64,000 nt of DNA, from NCBI RefSeq assembly GCF_004341885.1, contig NZ_SLVX01000022.1:44413-108412 (forward strand), read 5' to 3'. The position numbers were made by a program, and so were the translations under genes. Shown here piece by piece: positions 38,853 to 47,111 of this stretch. A model generated the notes under the pieces. The model made no database searches. It worked only from the letters and a program-made list of their open reading frames with translations, and was not told the origin of the DNA. The DNA is from Shinella granuli (GTDB taxonomy: Bacteria; Pseudomonadota; Alphaproteobacteria; Rhizobiales; Rhizobiaceae). Numbering within the stretch: position 1 is the first letter of the stretch; every line of letters starts with the position of its first letter.

Positions 38853-39692
38853 ATGCTGTCGACCGACGACCTTCTTCTGATCGCAGCCCTGGCACGCAGC
38901 GGAAAGCCCGTCCCCGCGGCGACCCGTCTCAACGTGCATCTTGCGACCGTCTATCGCCGGTTGAAGGAATTGGAGCAGGAGGCCGGGGCGCCGCTGTTTC
39001 AGCGGCTCGGCGGGCAATACGTCCCGACCCCGCTCGGCAGCGAACTCGTCCGCGCCGCGACAGCCATGGAGGCAAACCTTGCCGAGGCGCGGCGACAACT
39101 GGCGGGCGGTGAGCAGCGGCTTGCGGGTCGCATCACCCTCACGACGCCTGATTCCCTGGTTCCGCTGGTTTCCACGCTGCTCCCGCCGGTACGCCGGAAA
39201 CATGCCGGCATCCGCTTCGATCTCGTGGTCTCCAACACCTTTGCAGACATGGCGCGCTACGAGGCCGAAGTGGCCATCCGCCCCACCCGCTCCCCGCCGG
39301 AAACGCTGGTCGGCCAGCGGGCGGGCGCATTCCGCTATGCGATCTATGCGAAAAGCGGAACCAGGGAAGACCTGCCATGGATTGCGCTCGACGATAGCCT
39401 TTCGGCCATTCCCGCCGCCCGCTGGCTGGCCGCCCATGTGGCGCAAGAGGAGATCGTGCTGCGGGTGAACAGCATGTGGGCCGCCGCCCAGGCCGCCGCA
39501 GCCGGCCTCGGAAGAGCGCTTCTGCCGGATTATCTCCACCGGTCGTTCGATCTCGACCGGCAGGGCGATTTCATCGGCGCGCTGGAATCGGAAGTCTGGC
39601 TCCTCGTCCATCCGGACCTGCGCCGCACGCCGCGCATCCAGGCCTTCATGGATCTTGCCGCCGGCAGGCTCCGGGCACAGCTGAAGGCCTAG
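38853..39692 (+). CDS. LysR family transcriptional regulator
   Basis: A 279-residue LysR regulator, slightly shorter than the usual 300. The N-terminal winged helix contains PVPAATRLNVHLATVYRRLK and GAPLFQRLGGQYVPTPLG. A LysR_substrate effector domain follows from about residue 90. It is divergent from azoR and the SMR gene and probably controls them through the palindrome in front of its start. It ends with a four-base overlap against the convergent LacI gene. Confidence 0.9.
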   Translation: MLSTDDLLLIAALARSGKPVPAATRLNVHLATVYRRLKELEQEAGAPLFQRLGGQYVPTPLGSELVRAATAMEANLAEARRQLAGGEQRLAGRITLTTPDSLVPLVSTLLPPVRRKHAGIRFDLVVSNTFADMARYEAEVAIRPTRSPPETLVGQRAGAFRYAIYAKSGTREDLPWIALDDSLSAIPAARWLAAHVAQEEIVLRVNSMWAAAQAAAAGLGRALLPDYLHRSFDLDRQGDFIGALESEVWLLVHPDLRRTPRIQAFMDLAAGRLRAQLKA

Positions 39693-40699
39693 CGGCTACT
39701 ATCGCGCACGATCAGCCGCGGCTCGATGGTGACATGCGGCACGTCCGGCCGGTCGTCGAGAAGATCGAGGATGAGGCGGCCGGTGCGCTCGCCGATCTGC
39801 CGCGCCTGGGCGTCGATGGTCGTCAGCGCCGGCACGCAGATGCCGCCGATCTCGTAGTCGCCGAAGCCGCCGATGGCGATGCGGCCGGGCACGGGCACGC
39901 CGCGGCGCTGGCACTCCGTCAGCGCCCCGAAGGCCGAAAGGTCGGACACGCAGATCACCGCCTCCGTATCGGGGAATTCCGCCAGCAGCCGCGCCATGGC
40001 ATTGGCGCCTTCCCGCATCGAGATCGGCGGCACGCCGGCATCGATGAGGCGCGAGGCGTCGAGGCCGTGGTTGGCGAGCGCGGCGATGAAGCCGAGGCGG
40101 CGGTCGCTGCCGCGGGTGTCGCGGCTCGCATCGCCACCGATGAAGGCGATGCGGCGATAACCGGCCGCCACGAAATGATCGACCATGCTGCGCACGGCGT
40201 CGGCATTGGAAAAGCCGACGAAATGACCGATCGGCTCGGCCGGCACGTCCCACGTCTCGATGACGGGCACGCTGGCGTTCTCCAGCAGCCTCCGCGCCCG
40301 CGGCGTGTGTTTTCCGCCGGTCACGACGATGGCCTGCGGCTTGCGGCGCAAGAGCTGCTCAATCAGCCGCTCCTCTTCCTCGACATCGTAGTTCGTATAG
40401 CCGAGCAGGATCTGGAAGCCGCGGGCACTCAGCGTTTCGGAAAGGCCGCCGACCGTATCGGCGAAGTTCGCATTGTTGATCGACGGGATGGTGACGGCGA
40501 TGAAATCCGTCTTCTGCGAGCGCAGGTTCGAGGCGGTGGAATCGAAGACATAGCCGAGCTCTTCCGCCGCCTTCAGGATCGCGTCGCGCGTGTCCTTGCT
40601 GATCAGGCTGCCGGACTTGAACGCGCGCGATACGGTCATCGGGGAGACACCCGTCTTGCGGGCGATGTCCGCCATGGTCGGTGCCTTGTCGTTGCGCAT
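39689..40699 (-). CDS. LacI family repressor (GntR/IdnR-like)
   Basis: A 336-residue LacI-family repressor. The helix-turn-helix reads TMADIARKTGVSPMTVSRAF and is closest in style to gluconate-type repressors. The periplasmic-binding-protein-like effector domain begins FIAVTIPSINNANFADTV. It is the last gene of the minus-strand arm beside a sugar-acid catabolic locus. Matching operators lie before its own start (40710-40723) and in the divergent promoter (46019-46131), so it is very likely the local repressor. Confidence 0.92.
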   Translation of the reverse strand: MRNDKAPTMADIARKTGVSPMTVSRAFKSGSLISKDTRDAILKAAEELGYVFDSTASNLRSQKTDFIAVTIPSINNANFADTVGGLSETLSARGFQILLGYTNYDVEEEERLIEQLLRRKPQAIVVTGGKHTPRARRLLENASVPVIETWDVPAEPIGHFVGFSNADAVRSMVDHFVAAGYRRIAFIGGDASRDTRGSDRRLGFIAALANHGLDASRLIDAGVPPISMREGANAMARLLAEFPDTEAVICVSDLSAFGALTECQRRGVPVPGRIAIGGFGDYEIGGICVPALTTIDAQARQIGERTGRLILDLLDDRPDVPHVTIEPRLIVRDSSR

Positions 40700-40709
40700 T
40701 CCCGTGCTC

Positions 40710-40723
40710 CGTTATCGTTACCA
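40710..40723 (-). promoter_or_regulatory. LacI-type operator upstream of the repressor gene
   Basis: On the coding strand TGGTAACGATAACG, 11 bases upstream of the repressor ATG. It resembles the sites at 46019 (TGGTATCGATAACA) and 46118 (TGTTATCGATAACA). The match suggests autorepression. Confidence 0.6.
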
Positions 40724-40803
40724 CACCGTAGCGCGCCGGCCTTCCATGCCGCAAGCCGGGCGACAGCGGAGCGTTCCGTTATCCCCACGCGCGCAAAGGC
40801 CGG

Positions 40804-41223
40804 TCACGCCGCGTCCGCGCCGATCGCCGCCAGTGCCGCACGGGCGACGTCCTCGTCCTGCTCCCCAGAGCCCGAACCGACGCCGACGCCACCGAGGAGC
40901 ACGCCGGCCGAGCGGATCGGCAAGCCGCCGCGAAGGCCCGTCACCTCGCCCTGGGTGGCCGCCGCAAGCGGCAGCTTCGCATGGTCGGGCAGGCTGTGGC
41001 TCGGGGCGCCGATGGAGGCGGCGGTGCGGGCCTTGGCCGTCGCGCTCTTCAGCGAGAGATAACGCGAGCCGCCTATGCGGAAGGAGCCGAGCACCACGCC
41101 GCTCTGGTCGACGATGACGATGCATTGCGGCTGGCCCGAGGCCTTCGCGGCCTCGATGGCGCCCTTCAGCATGGCAAGCACGCCCTCGTCCGTCAGCTTC
41201 GCGGTCGTTTCCGTGAATGGCAT
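40804..41223 (-). CDS. GlcG/HbpS family protein
   Basis: A 139-residue protein of the HbpS/GlcG (DUF336) fold. Typical features are QCIVIVDQSGVVLGSFRIGG, SATAKARTAASIG and the glycine-rich end GGVGVGSGSGEQDEDVA. Some members bind haem or corrinoids; others are found in catabolic operons without known function. It follows the SMP-30 gene by 11 bases and belongs to the sugar-acid group. A second member is at 52984-53415. Confidence 0.85.
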   Translation of the reverse strand: MPFTETTAKLTDEGVLAMLKGAIEAAKASGQPQCIVIVDQSGVVLGSFRIGGSRYLSLKSATAKARTAASIGAPSHSLPDHAKLPLAAATQGEVTGLRGGLPIRSAGVLLGGVGVGSGSGEQDEDVARAALAAIGADAA

Positions 41224-41234
41224 GTCTGTCGTTC

Positions 41235-42140
41235 CTATCGCGAGGTCCGGACCGCGCCGCGGATGGCGAGCGAGACGGCATAGAGGGAGGTGGAGGCGGT
41301 GATGAAGAGCCGGTGGCCATGCCGGCCGCCGAAGCAGATGTTCGAGACGGTCTCCGGCACGAGGATTTTCCCGAGCCGGCGGCCGTCCGGCGCGATGCAG
41401 TGCACCCCGTCGCCGGCCGAGGTCCACAGATTACCGGCCGCATCGACGCGCATGCCGTCCGCGCAGCCGGGACCGACGACGTGGAAGACGTCGCCCCCGG
41501 TGAGCGACCAGCCCTTGCCGACATCGAAGACGCGGATATGGCGCGGATCGCTGGAGAACATGCGGCCCGTATCGGCAACGTAAAGCCGCGTCTCGTCCGG
41601 ACTGAAGGCAAGGCCGTTCGGGCCCTGGAAATCGGTGAGCACCGCCCGGATCTCCCCCGAAAGCGGATCGACCCGGTAGACATTGCAGGGCAGCTCCTGC
41701 TCGGCGCGCGTGCCCTCGTAGTCGGAGGCGATGCCGTAATGCGGATCGGTGAACCACACGGCACCGTCCGAGGCGACGACGACATCGTTCGGCGAGTTCA
41801 GCCGTTTTCCCTCGTAGCGGTCGGCGATGACGGTGATCGAGCCGTCATGCTCGGTACGGGTGACGCGGCGCGTGCCGTGCTCGCAGGTGACGAGCCGGCC
41901 TTCCCGGTCACGCGTGTTGCCGTTGGAGAAATTGGCGGGCTCGCGGAACGTGCTCATACCGAGCGTCGGGCTCCAGCGCAGGATGCGGTTGTTGGGAATG
42001 TCGGAGAACAGCAGGCAATCATGATCGCCGAACCAGACCGGGCCCTCGACCCAGTCGAACCCGCCGGCCAGCGTCTTCAGCGGCGCATTTCCCAGCACGA
42101 AGGTTGAGAACAGCGGATCCTCGGCCTCGAAAAACGACAT
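41235..42140 (-). CDS. SMP-30/gluconolactonase family protein
   Basis: A 301-residue six-bladed propeller lactonase. Metal ligands expected in the family can be seen: Glu in FDWVEGPVWF, Asn in LNSPNDVVV and Asp in FSPDETRLYVADT. These enzymes open sugar lactones to free acids. In this locus it would hydrolyse gluconolactone or idonolactone to feed the dehydrogenases on the other strand. It is likely cytoplasmic because no signal peptide is visible. Confidence 0.88.
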   Translation of the reverse strand: MSFFEAEDPLFSTFVLGNAPLKTLAGGFDWVEGPVWFGDHDCLLFSDIPNNRILRWSPTLGMSTFREPANFSNGNTRDREGRLVTCEHGTRRVTRTEHDGSITVIADRYEGKRLNSPNDVVVASDGAVWFTDPHYGIASDYEGTRAEQELPCNVYRVDPLSGEIRAVLTDFQGPNGLAFSPDETRLYVADTGRMFSSDPRHIRVFDVGKGWSLTGGDVFHVVGPGCADGMRVDAAGNLWTSAGDGVHCIAPDGRRLGKILVPETVSNICFGGRHGHRLFITASTSLYAVSLAIRGAVRTSR

Positions 42141-42272
42141 GGCGCTCCTCTTCCTTCACAATACACGCCCGCGCAAGATACCGATCATGCCGCCCCGGGC
42201 AAGGGCGATGGAGACCGGGCTTTGATCGCGCCCGGGGGCGGGTCTTCCCACCCCCGGGCGCCGGAAGGAGGC

Positions 42273-43373
42273 CTATTTGCCCCAGATCCTCTTGTATTCG
42301 TCGCGATAGCCGTTGTCGGGGTCGAAGCTGTTCTTCGGCCCGCCATCGAACTCGACATTGTCCACCGTCACGACATGGAGCGGCGAGACGTAGCCCGACC
42401 ATTGCTCGCCCGCAAAGGCTCGGTTCAGCTCGTCGACGAGCTGCCAGCCCTGCAGGTTGAGCGGCTCGGCCACGGTGACGGACTGGTACTGCCTGGCGCG
42501 GATGCGCTGATAGGCGCTTTCCGAACCGTCGCCGGCCGCAACGCTCTTCGGCGCGCCATCGCCCGCAATGCCGGCCGCGGCAAGCGACGGGCCCATGAAA
42601 TCGAAATAGATGTCGTTGATCGCCAGCGCATGCGTCCACTGATCGCCATGGCGCTGGAGCAGCGAGGTGGTAAGCTGCGGCATGCGCTGCGAGGTTTCGG
42701 CGATCGGCGTATCGACATATTCCAGCACGGTGCCGCCGAGCGCTTCGATCTCCTCCTTCATCTTGTCGGCCTTGGCGATAGCGATGGCATAGGTCGAATC
42801 GGTGAAGATGATCACGCCGGGCTTGCCGCCGGCATCGACGAAGGCATAGTCGGCCGCCGCCTTGGAGACTTCCATGGCATCCGTCGTCACGTTGGCGAAA
42901 ACGCCGACATCCTCGACGGGGCCGACCGCCGGGGCGGCATGCCAGGCGACCATCGGGATGCCTGCCTTCTTGGCCTCTTCCATGGAAGGGCGCTGCTCGA
43001 TGGCATCGAACCCGGTGATGATGATGCCGCCCGGCTTCAGCGTCAGCGCCTGGCCGAAGGAGGCGGTGCGGCCCTCGATCGAGCCGGCGCTGTCGAGCAC
43101 CGTCACCTTCCAGCCGATGGCGGCCGCTGCCTCCTCGATGCCGTTGACGACGCCGAGGATGCCGCCGTTCTTCATGTCGGCAGCGACCACGACGACGGTC
43201 TTGCCCTCCGCCGCCTTCGGACCGCTCGTCGGGCCGTCCCATTTCTCGACCTTGCTGGCATATTTCTCGACGACGGCCTTCGCATCCGCCATGGCATCCG
43301 CGAAGGCCGGGCTTGCGAGCATCAGGCCGAAGGCGGCGGCGGCCGTGGTGGCCAGGAAATCTCTGCGTTTCAC
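42273..43373 (-). CDS. Sugar ABC transporter substrate-binding protein
   Basis: A 366-residue periplasmic binding protein of the ribose/RbsB type (peripla_BP_4). Signal: KRRDFLATTAAAA with cleavage after AFA, compatible with Tat export. The body has TVVVVAADMKNGGILGVVNG and a GIIITGFDA segment. GTG start is set by AAGGGAGGA. It is encoded after the permease and ATPase genes of the same operon, an unusual order, since binding protein genes are more often first. The substrate is probably a sugar acid or its lactone. Confidence 0.9.
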   Translation of the reverse strand: MKRRDFLATTAAAAFGLMLASPAFADAMADAKAVVEKYASKVEKWDGPTSGPKAAEGKTVVVVAADMKNGGILGVVNGIEEAAAAIGWKVTVLDSAGSIEGRTASFGQALTLKPGGIIITGFDAIEQRPSMEEAKKAGIPMVAWHAAPAVGPVEDVGVFANVTTDAMEVSKAAADYAFVDAGGKPGVIIFTDSTYAIAIAKADKMKEEIEALGGTVLEYVDTPIAETSQRMPQLTTSLLQRHGDQWTHALAINDIYFDFMGPSLAAAGIAGDGAPKSVAAGDGSESAYQRIRARQYQSVTVAEPLNLQGWQLVDELNRAFAGEQWSGYVSPLHVVTVDNVEFDGGPKNSFDPDNGYRDEYKRIWGK

Positions 43374-43422
43374 GATAGTGTCCTCCCTTTGGACGTGAGA
43401 CATGCGACGATGGAACGAAGGT

Positions 43423-44472
43423 TCAGGATGGCTTGCCGGCCGCTTCCCCCGGCGCGCCCTTCGGCTTGATGACGCCCGCCGCGCCGCGGCGGCGCTGGGC
43501 ATAGCCGGCAATGCCGATGGCGACGAGCAGCGTGACGCCGTTGAACAGCGGCTCGACGAAGAAGGAGCCGCCGAACTGCTGGATGCCGGCAATGCCGACG
43601 GCAAGGATGATGACGCCGATCATCGTGCCCCAGACATTGACGCGGCCCGGCTTGATGGTGGTGGAGCCGAGGAAGGCGCCGACGAGCGCCGGCAGTAGGT
43701 ATTCGAGGCCGACGCTCGCCTGGCCGATGCGCAGCCGCGAGGCGAGCAGCACGCCGGCGACGGCCGAGAGGACGCCCGAGGCGATGAAGGCGCCGATGAC
43801 GAAACGGCGGACCGGAATGCCGTTCAGCGCGGCGGCCTTCGGATTGGCGCCGATGGCATAGACATAGCGGCCGATCGGCAGGTATTCGAGCACGATCCAG
43901 AGCACGATCGCCAGCGCCAGCACGTATAAGCCGGTGATCGGCAGGCCGAAGAGCATGGTGCCGTTCAGCGCGAGAAACCCGTCCGGCAAGACGCCGACCA
44001 CCTGCCGGCCGCCCGTATGCCAGAGCGCGATGGCATAGATGACCGTGCCGGTGCCGAGGGTCGCGATGAAGCTGTCGATCTTGGCCACCTCGACCAGCAG
44101 GCCGTTCAGGAGGCCGGTCAACGCGCCGATCACCAGAACGACGGCGACCGCCAGCGGCCAGGGCAGGCCCAGCATGGTCTGCAGGCTGATCGCCAGGATA
44201 TGCCAGAGCACGATGCCGTAGCCGATGGTCAGGTCGATGCGTCCGCAGGCCATGGGGATCATCGCGGCCAGCGACAGGATGGCGATGATCGAGCGCAGGT
44301 TGAGCAGCGTCGGGAACGTATCCGACAGCAGGACCGAGAAGACGAGGATGAGCAGGACCGTCAGGATGACGAGGCCATAGACCGGCAGGAGGCGCTTCAG
44401 CCTCTCGCCGGTCGACAGCCCCTTCAGTTCGGCGGGCGTCGGCTCGAGCGCGTTGGACTGGATGGATTGCAT
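43423..44472 (-). CDS. Sugar ABC transporter permease (RbsC-like)
   Basis: A 349-residue inner-membrane permease of the BPD_transp_2 family, with about nine or ten helices. Characteristic sequences are MACGRIDLTIGYGIVLWHI, ATLGTGTVIYAIA, and GANPKAAALNGIPV. It works with the ATPase encoded 17 bases upstream and the binding protein encoded downstream. Confidence 0.92.
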   Translation of the reverse strand: MQSIQSNALEPTPAELKGLSTGERLKRLLPVYGLVILTVLLILVFSVLLSDTFPTLLNLRSIIAILSLAAMIPMACGRIDLTIGYGIVLWHILAISLQTMLGLPWPLAVAVVLVIGALTGLLNGLLVEVAKIDSFIATLGTGTVIYAIALWHTGGRQVVGVLPDGFLALNGTMLFGLPITGLYVLALAIVLWIVLEYLPIGRYVYAIGANPKAAALNGIPVRRFVIGAFIASGVLSAVAGVLLASRLRIGQASVGLEYLLPALVGAFLGSTTIKPGRVNVWGTMIGVIILAVGIAGIQQFGGSFFVEPLFNGVTLLVAIGIAGYAQRRRGAAGVIKPKGAPGEAAGKPS

Positions 44473-44489
44473 CGTCTTTCTCCCGGAAA

Positions 44490-45986
44490 TCAGGCCGCCT
44501 CGGAGGCGGAGGCCGCAGCGATGACGGCGGAGGTGGTGAGGTCGGCGCCGGACAGTTCGCGAACGATGCGCCCGCGCGAGAACACGAGCGCCCGGTGGCA
44601 GATATGCGCGATCTCCTCGAAGTCGGTGGAGATCACGAGGACGGCGAGCCCCTCCTCAACCGCCGCCGCGATGAGGCGGTAGATGTCGGCCTTGGCACCG
44701 ACATCGACGCCGGCCGTCGGGTCCTCGGCGATCAGCAGCCTGCGGCCGGTCGCAAGCCAGCGCCCGACCACCACCTTCTGCTGGTTGCCGCCCGACAGCG
44801 CCTCGATGGCGAGCGCCTGGTCGTTGGGGCGCAGCCCAACCTTCTCGCCGATGGCCGCGGCCATGTCGGCTTCGCGGGCCGGCGACAGGAAGGTGGCAAG
44901 CCCGCGCCCGGACGCGCCGGGATTGAAGAAGGTGTTTTCCCGCAGCGTGAGTGACATGGCGACCGATTCCTCCGTCCGGTCGCGGGCGATCAGCCCGATG
45001 CCGGAGGCGATCGCCGTTTCCGGGCTGGAAAGATCGGGCGCCGCACCGCGGATGGTCACCGTGCCCGTCGCGGGTTCGGCGCCGAAGAGGGCGCGGCCGA
45101 TCAGCTCCTGCCCCGCGCCGCGCAGTCCGACAAGGCCGAGAAGCTCGCCCTGCCTGAGCTCGAGGGAGACGGGGCCGGCACCACGGCAGGCAAGATCGCC
45201 GACCGATACTAGCACCGGACCAGGTGTCGAATGAGCCTTGGCAAAGAGCTGGTCCGCCTTGCGGCCGACGATCATGCGAATCAGCTCGTCCGGATTGGTG
45301 TCGGCGACGGCCGTCTCTCCGACGAGATGCCCATCGCGCAGCACGGCGACGCGGTCGGCGATGCGGAAGATCTCGTCGAGGCGGTGCGAGACATAAATCA
45401 TCGCCACGCCGCGTTCCCTGAGCGGCCGGATCGCATCGAACAGGCGCTCCACCTCGTCGGCCGGAAGGCTCGCGGTCGGTTCGTCGAGAACGAGCACGTC
45501 GGCCTCGACGGCGAGCGCCCGGGCGATGGCGACCAGCGACTTTTCGGTGCGCGTCAGGCTCTGCACGCGGGTGGAGGGATCGAAATCGCAGCCGACCAGC
45601 TTCAGCGCCTCGGCGGTGCGCCGCGCCGTGGCGTTCCAGTCGATCAGCTTGCGGCGCAGCGAAAAGCCCTGCGCCAGGCCGACATTCTCGGCCACCGTCA
45701 TCCATTCGATGAGGCCGAGGTCCTGGTGGATGAAGGCGACCGATTGGCGTTCGTTCGGCCTCGGCGGGCGATGGTGATAGGGCTCGCCGCGAAACAGGAT
45801 GTCCCCGCCGTCCGGCCGGTAGATGCCGGCGAGCGTCTTGATGAGGGTCGACTTGCCGGCGCCGTTTTCGCCGAGAAGCGCGAGGATCTCGCCGCTCCTG
45901 AGGTCGAGCGACACGTTCGTCAGCGCTTTCGTGCCACCGAATTCCTTCGAAACGGCACGAAATTCCAGAAGTTTCTGCGTTTCCAC
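44490..45986 (-). CDS. Sugar ABC transporter ATP-binding protein, double domain
   Basis: A 498-residue RbsA/XylG-like ATPase with two domains. Domain 1 has Walker A GENGAGKSTL, Walker B VLVLDEPTAS, but a weak signature SLTRTEKSLV in place of LSGGQ. Domain 2 lacks the Walker A Lys (GLRGAGQEL), has a good signature LSGGNQQKV, and an altered Walker B LLIAEDPTAGVD where Glu and Asp appear swapped relative to LDEPT. GTG is chosen because GGGAGGA precedes it. It is the first gene of the minus arm, driven by the operator-containing promoter at about 46.0 kb. Confidence 0.9.
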   Translation of the reverse strand: METQKLLEFRAVSKEFGGTKALTNVSLDLRSGEILALLGENGAGKSTLIKTLAGIYRPDGGDILFRGEPYHHRPPRPNERQSVAFIHQDLGLIEWMTVAENVGLAQGFSLRRKLIDWNATARRTAEALKLVGCDFDPSTRVQSLTRTEKSLVAIARALAVEADVLVLDEPTASLPADEVERLFDAIRPLRERGVAMIYVSHRLDEIFRIADRVAVLRDGHLVGETAVADTNPDELIRMIVGRKADQLFAKAHSTPGPVLVSVGDLACRGAGPVSLELRQGELLGLVGLRGAGQELIGRALFGAEPATGTVTIRGAAPDLSSPETAIASGIGLIARDRTEESVAMSLTLRENTFFNPGASGRGLATFLSPAREADMAAAIGEKVGLRPNDQALAIEALSGGNQQKVVVGRWLATGRRLLIAEDPTAGVDVGAKADIYRLIAAAVEEGLAVLVISTDFEEIAHICHRALVFSRGRIVRELSGADLTTSAVIAAASASEAA

Positions 45987-46018
45987 CTGCTCCTCCCAAA
46001 GCCGATGGGATGATCGTA

Positions 46019-46042
46019 TGGTATCGATAACATAGCTGTCAA
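46019..46042 (-). promoter_or_regulatory. Promoter and LacI-type operator for the minus-strand arm
   Basis: TTGACA (complement of 46037-46042) is a good -35 box; TACGAT 18 bases on is a possible -10. Between them sits TGGTATCGATAACA (46019-46032), one base from the perfect palindrome at 46118. Repressor binding here would block RNA polymerase directly. The site lies about 35-55 bases before the ATPase start. Confidence 0.75.
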
Positions 46043-46093
46043 GGGCACTGCATAAGCCTCTTCGACTCCCCCCATAGCTTTTCGAAATGGGGC

Positions 46094-46131
46094 TGGACAA
46101 TTCCCTTCGGCTCGATATGTTATCGATAACA
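46094..46131 (+). promoter_or_regulatory. Promoter and LacI-type operator for the plus-strand arm
   Basis: TGGACA (46094) and TATGTT (46116) with 16 bases between form a candidate promoter. A perfect 14-base palindrome TGTTATCGATAACA (46118-46131) overlaps the -10 box. It resembles GntR/IdnR-type operators. It lies 22 bases before the first gene of the plus arm. Confidence 0.78.
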
Positions 46132-46153
46132 AAACGCATGTCGGAGGAATCCC

Positions 46154-47101
46154 GTGAGCAAGATCGAGCTGTTGCAGGTTGGGCCGTACCCAGCGTGGGA
46201 CGAAGAGCGCCTGAACGCCAACTTCACCATGCACCGCTATTTCGAGGCGGCCGACAAGGCGGCATTCCTGGCCGCGCACGGCGCCAACATCCGCGGCATC
46301 GCCACGCGCGGCGAGCTTGGGGCGAACCGGGCGATGGTCGAGGCGCTGCCGAAGCTGGAGGTCATCTCCGTCTACGGCGTCGGCTTCGACGCGGTCGACC
46401 TTGCCGCCGCCCGCGAGCGCGGCATCCGCGTCACCAACACGCCCGACGTGCTGACCAAGGACGTCGCCGACCTCGGCGTGGCGATGATGCTCGCCGAGGC
46501 GCGCGGCGTCATCGGTGGCGAGACATGGGTCAAAAGCGGCGACTGGGCGAAAAAAGGCCTCTACCCGCTGAAGCGCCGCGTGCACGGCAAGCGCGCCGGC
46601 ATTCTCGGCCTCGGCCGCATCGGCTACGAGGTCGCCAAGCGCCTTGCCGGCTTCGACATGGGCATCGCCTACAGCGATACCGGCCCGAAGGATTTTGCCG
46701 GGGACTGGACCTTCATCGCCGACCCGGTGGAACTGGCCGCCCGCTCCGACTTCCTCTTCGTCACGCTGGCCGCCTCCGCCGAGACGCGCCACATCGTCGG
46801 CCGCAAGGTCATCGCGGCACTCGGGCCGGAGGGCATGCTGATCAACATCTCCCGCGCCTCCAACATCGACGAGGACGCCCTTCTCGATGCGCTCGAAAGC
46901 AAGGCGCTCGGCTCGGCTGCGCTCGACGTCTTCGAGGGCGAGCCGAACCTCGATCCGCGCTTCCTTGCGCTCGACAACGTCCTGCTCCAGCCGCACATGG
47001 CCTCCGGCACGGTCGAGACGCGCAAGGCGATGGGCCAGCTCGTCTTCGACAACCTGTCGGCCCATTTCGACGGCCGCCCGCTGCCGACCCCGGTCCTGTG
47101 A
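46154..47101 (+). CDS. D-isomer 2-hydroxyacid dehydrogenase (2-ketogluconate/glyoxylate reductase-like)
   Basis: A 315-residue NAD(P)-dependent dehydrogenase. The nucleotide motif is AGILGLGRIGYEVAKRL. Catalytic Arg, Glu and His are in NISRASNIDE, FEGEPNLDPRF and LQPHMASGT. The family reduces 2-keto acids; in a gluconate/idonate locus, reduction of 2-ketogluconate or 2,5-diketogluconate is likely. GTG start follows CGGAGGAA. It is the first gene of the plus arm, 10 bases before the idonate dehydrogenase gene. Confidence 0.9.
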   Translation: MSKIELLQVGPYPAWDEERLNANFTMHRYFEAADKAAFLAAHGANIRGIATRGELGANRAMVEALPKLEVISVYGVGFDAVDLAAARERGIRVTNTPDVLTKDVADLGVAMMLAEARGVIGGETWVKSGDWAKKGLYPLKRRVHGKRAGILGLGRIGYEVAKRLAGFDMGIAYSDTGPKDFAGDWTFIADPVELAARSDFLFVTLAASAETRHIVGRKVIAALGPEGMLINISRASNIDEDALLDALESKALGSAALDVFEGEPNLDPRFLALDNVLLQPHMASGTVETRKAMGQLVFDNLSAHFDGRPLPTPVL

Positions 47102-47111
47102 GGAAGAGACC

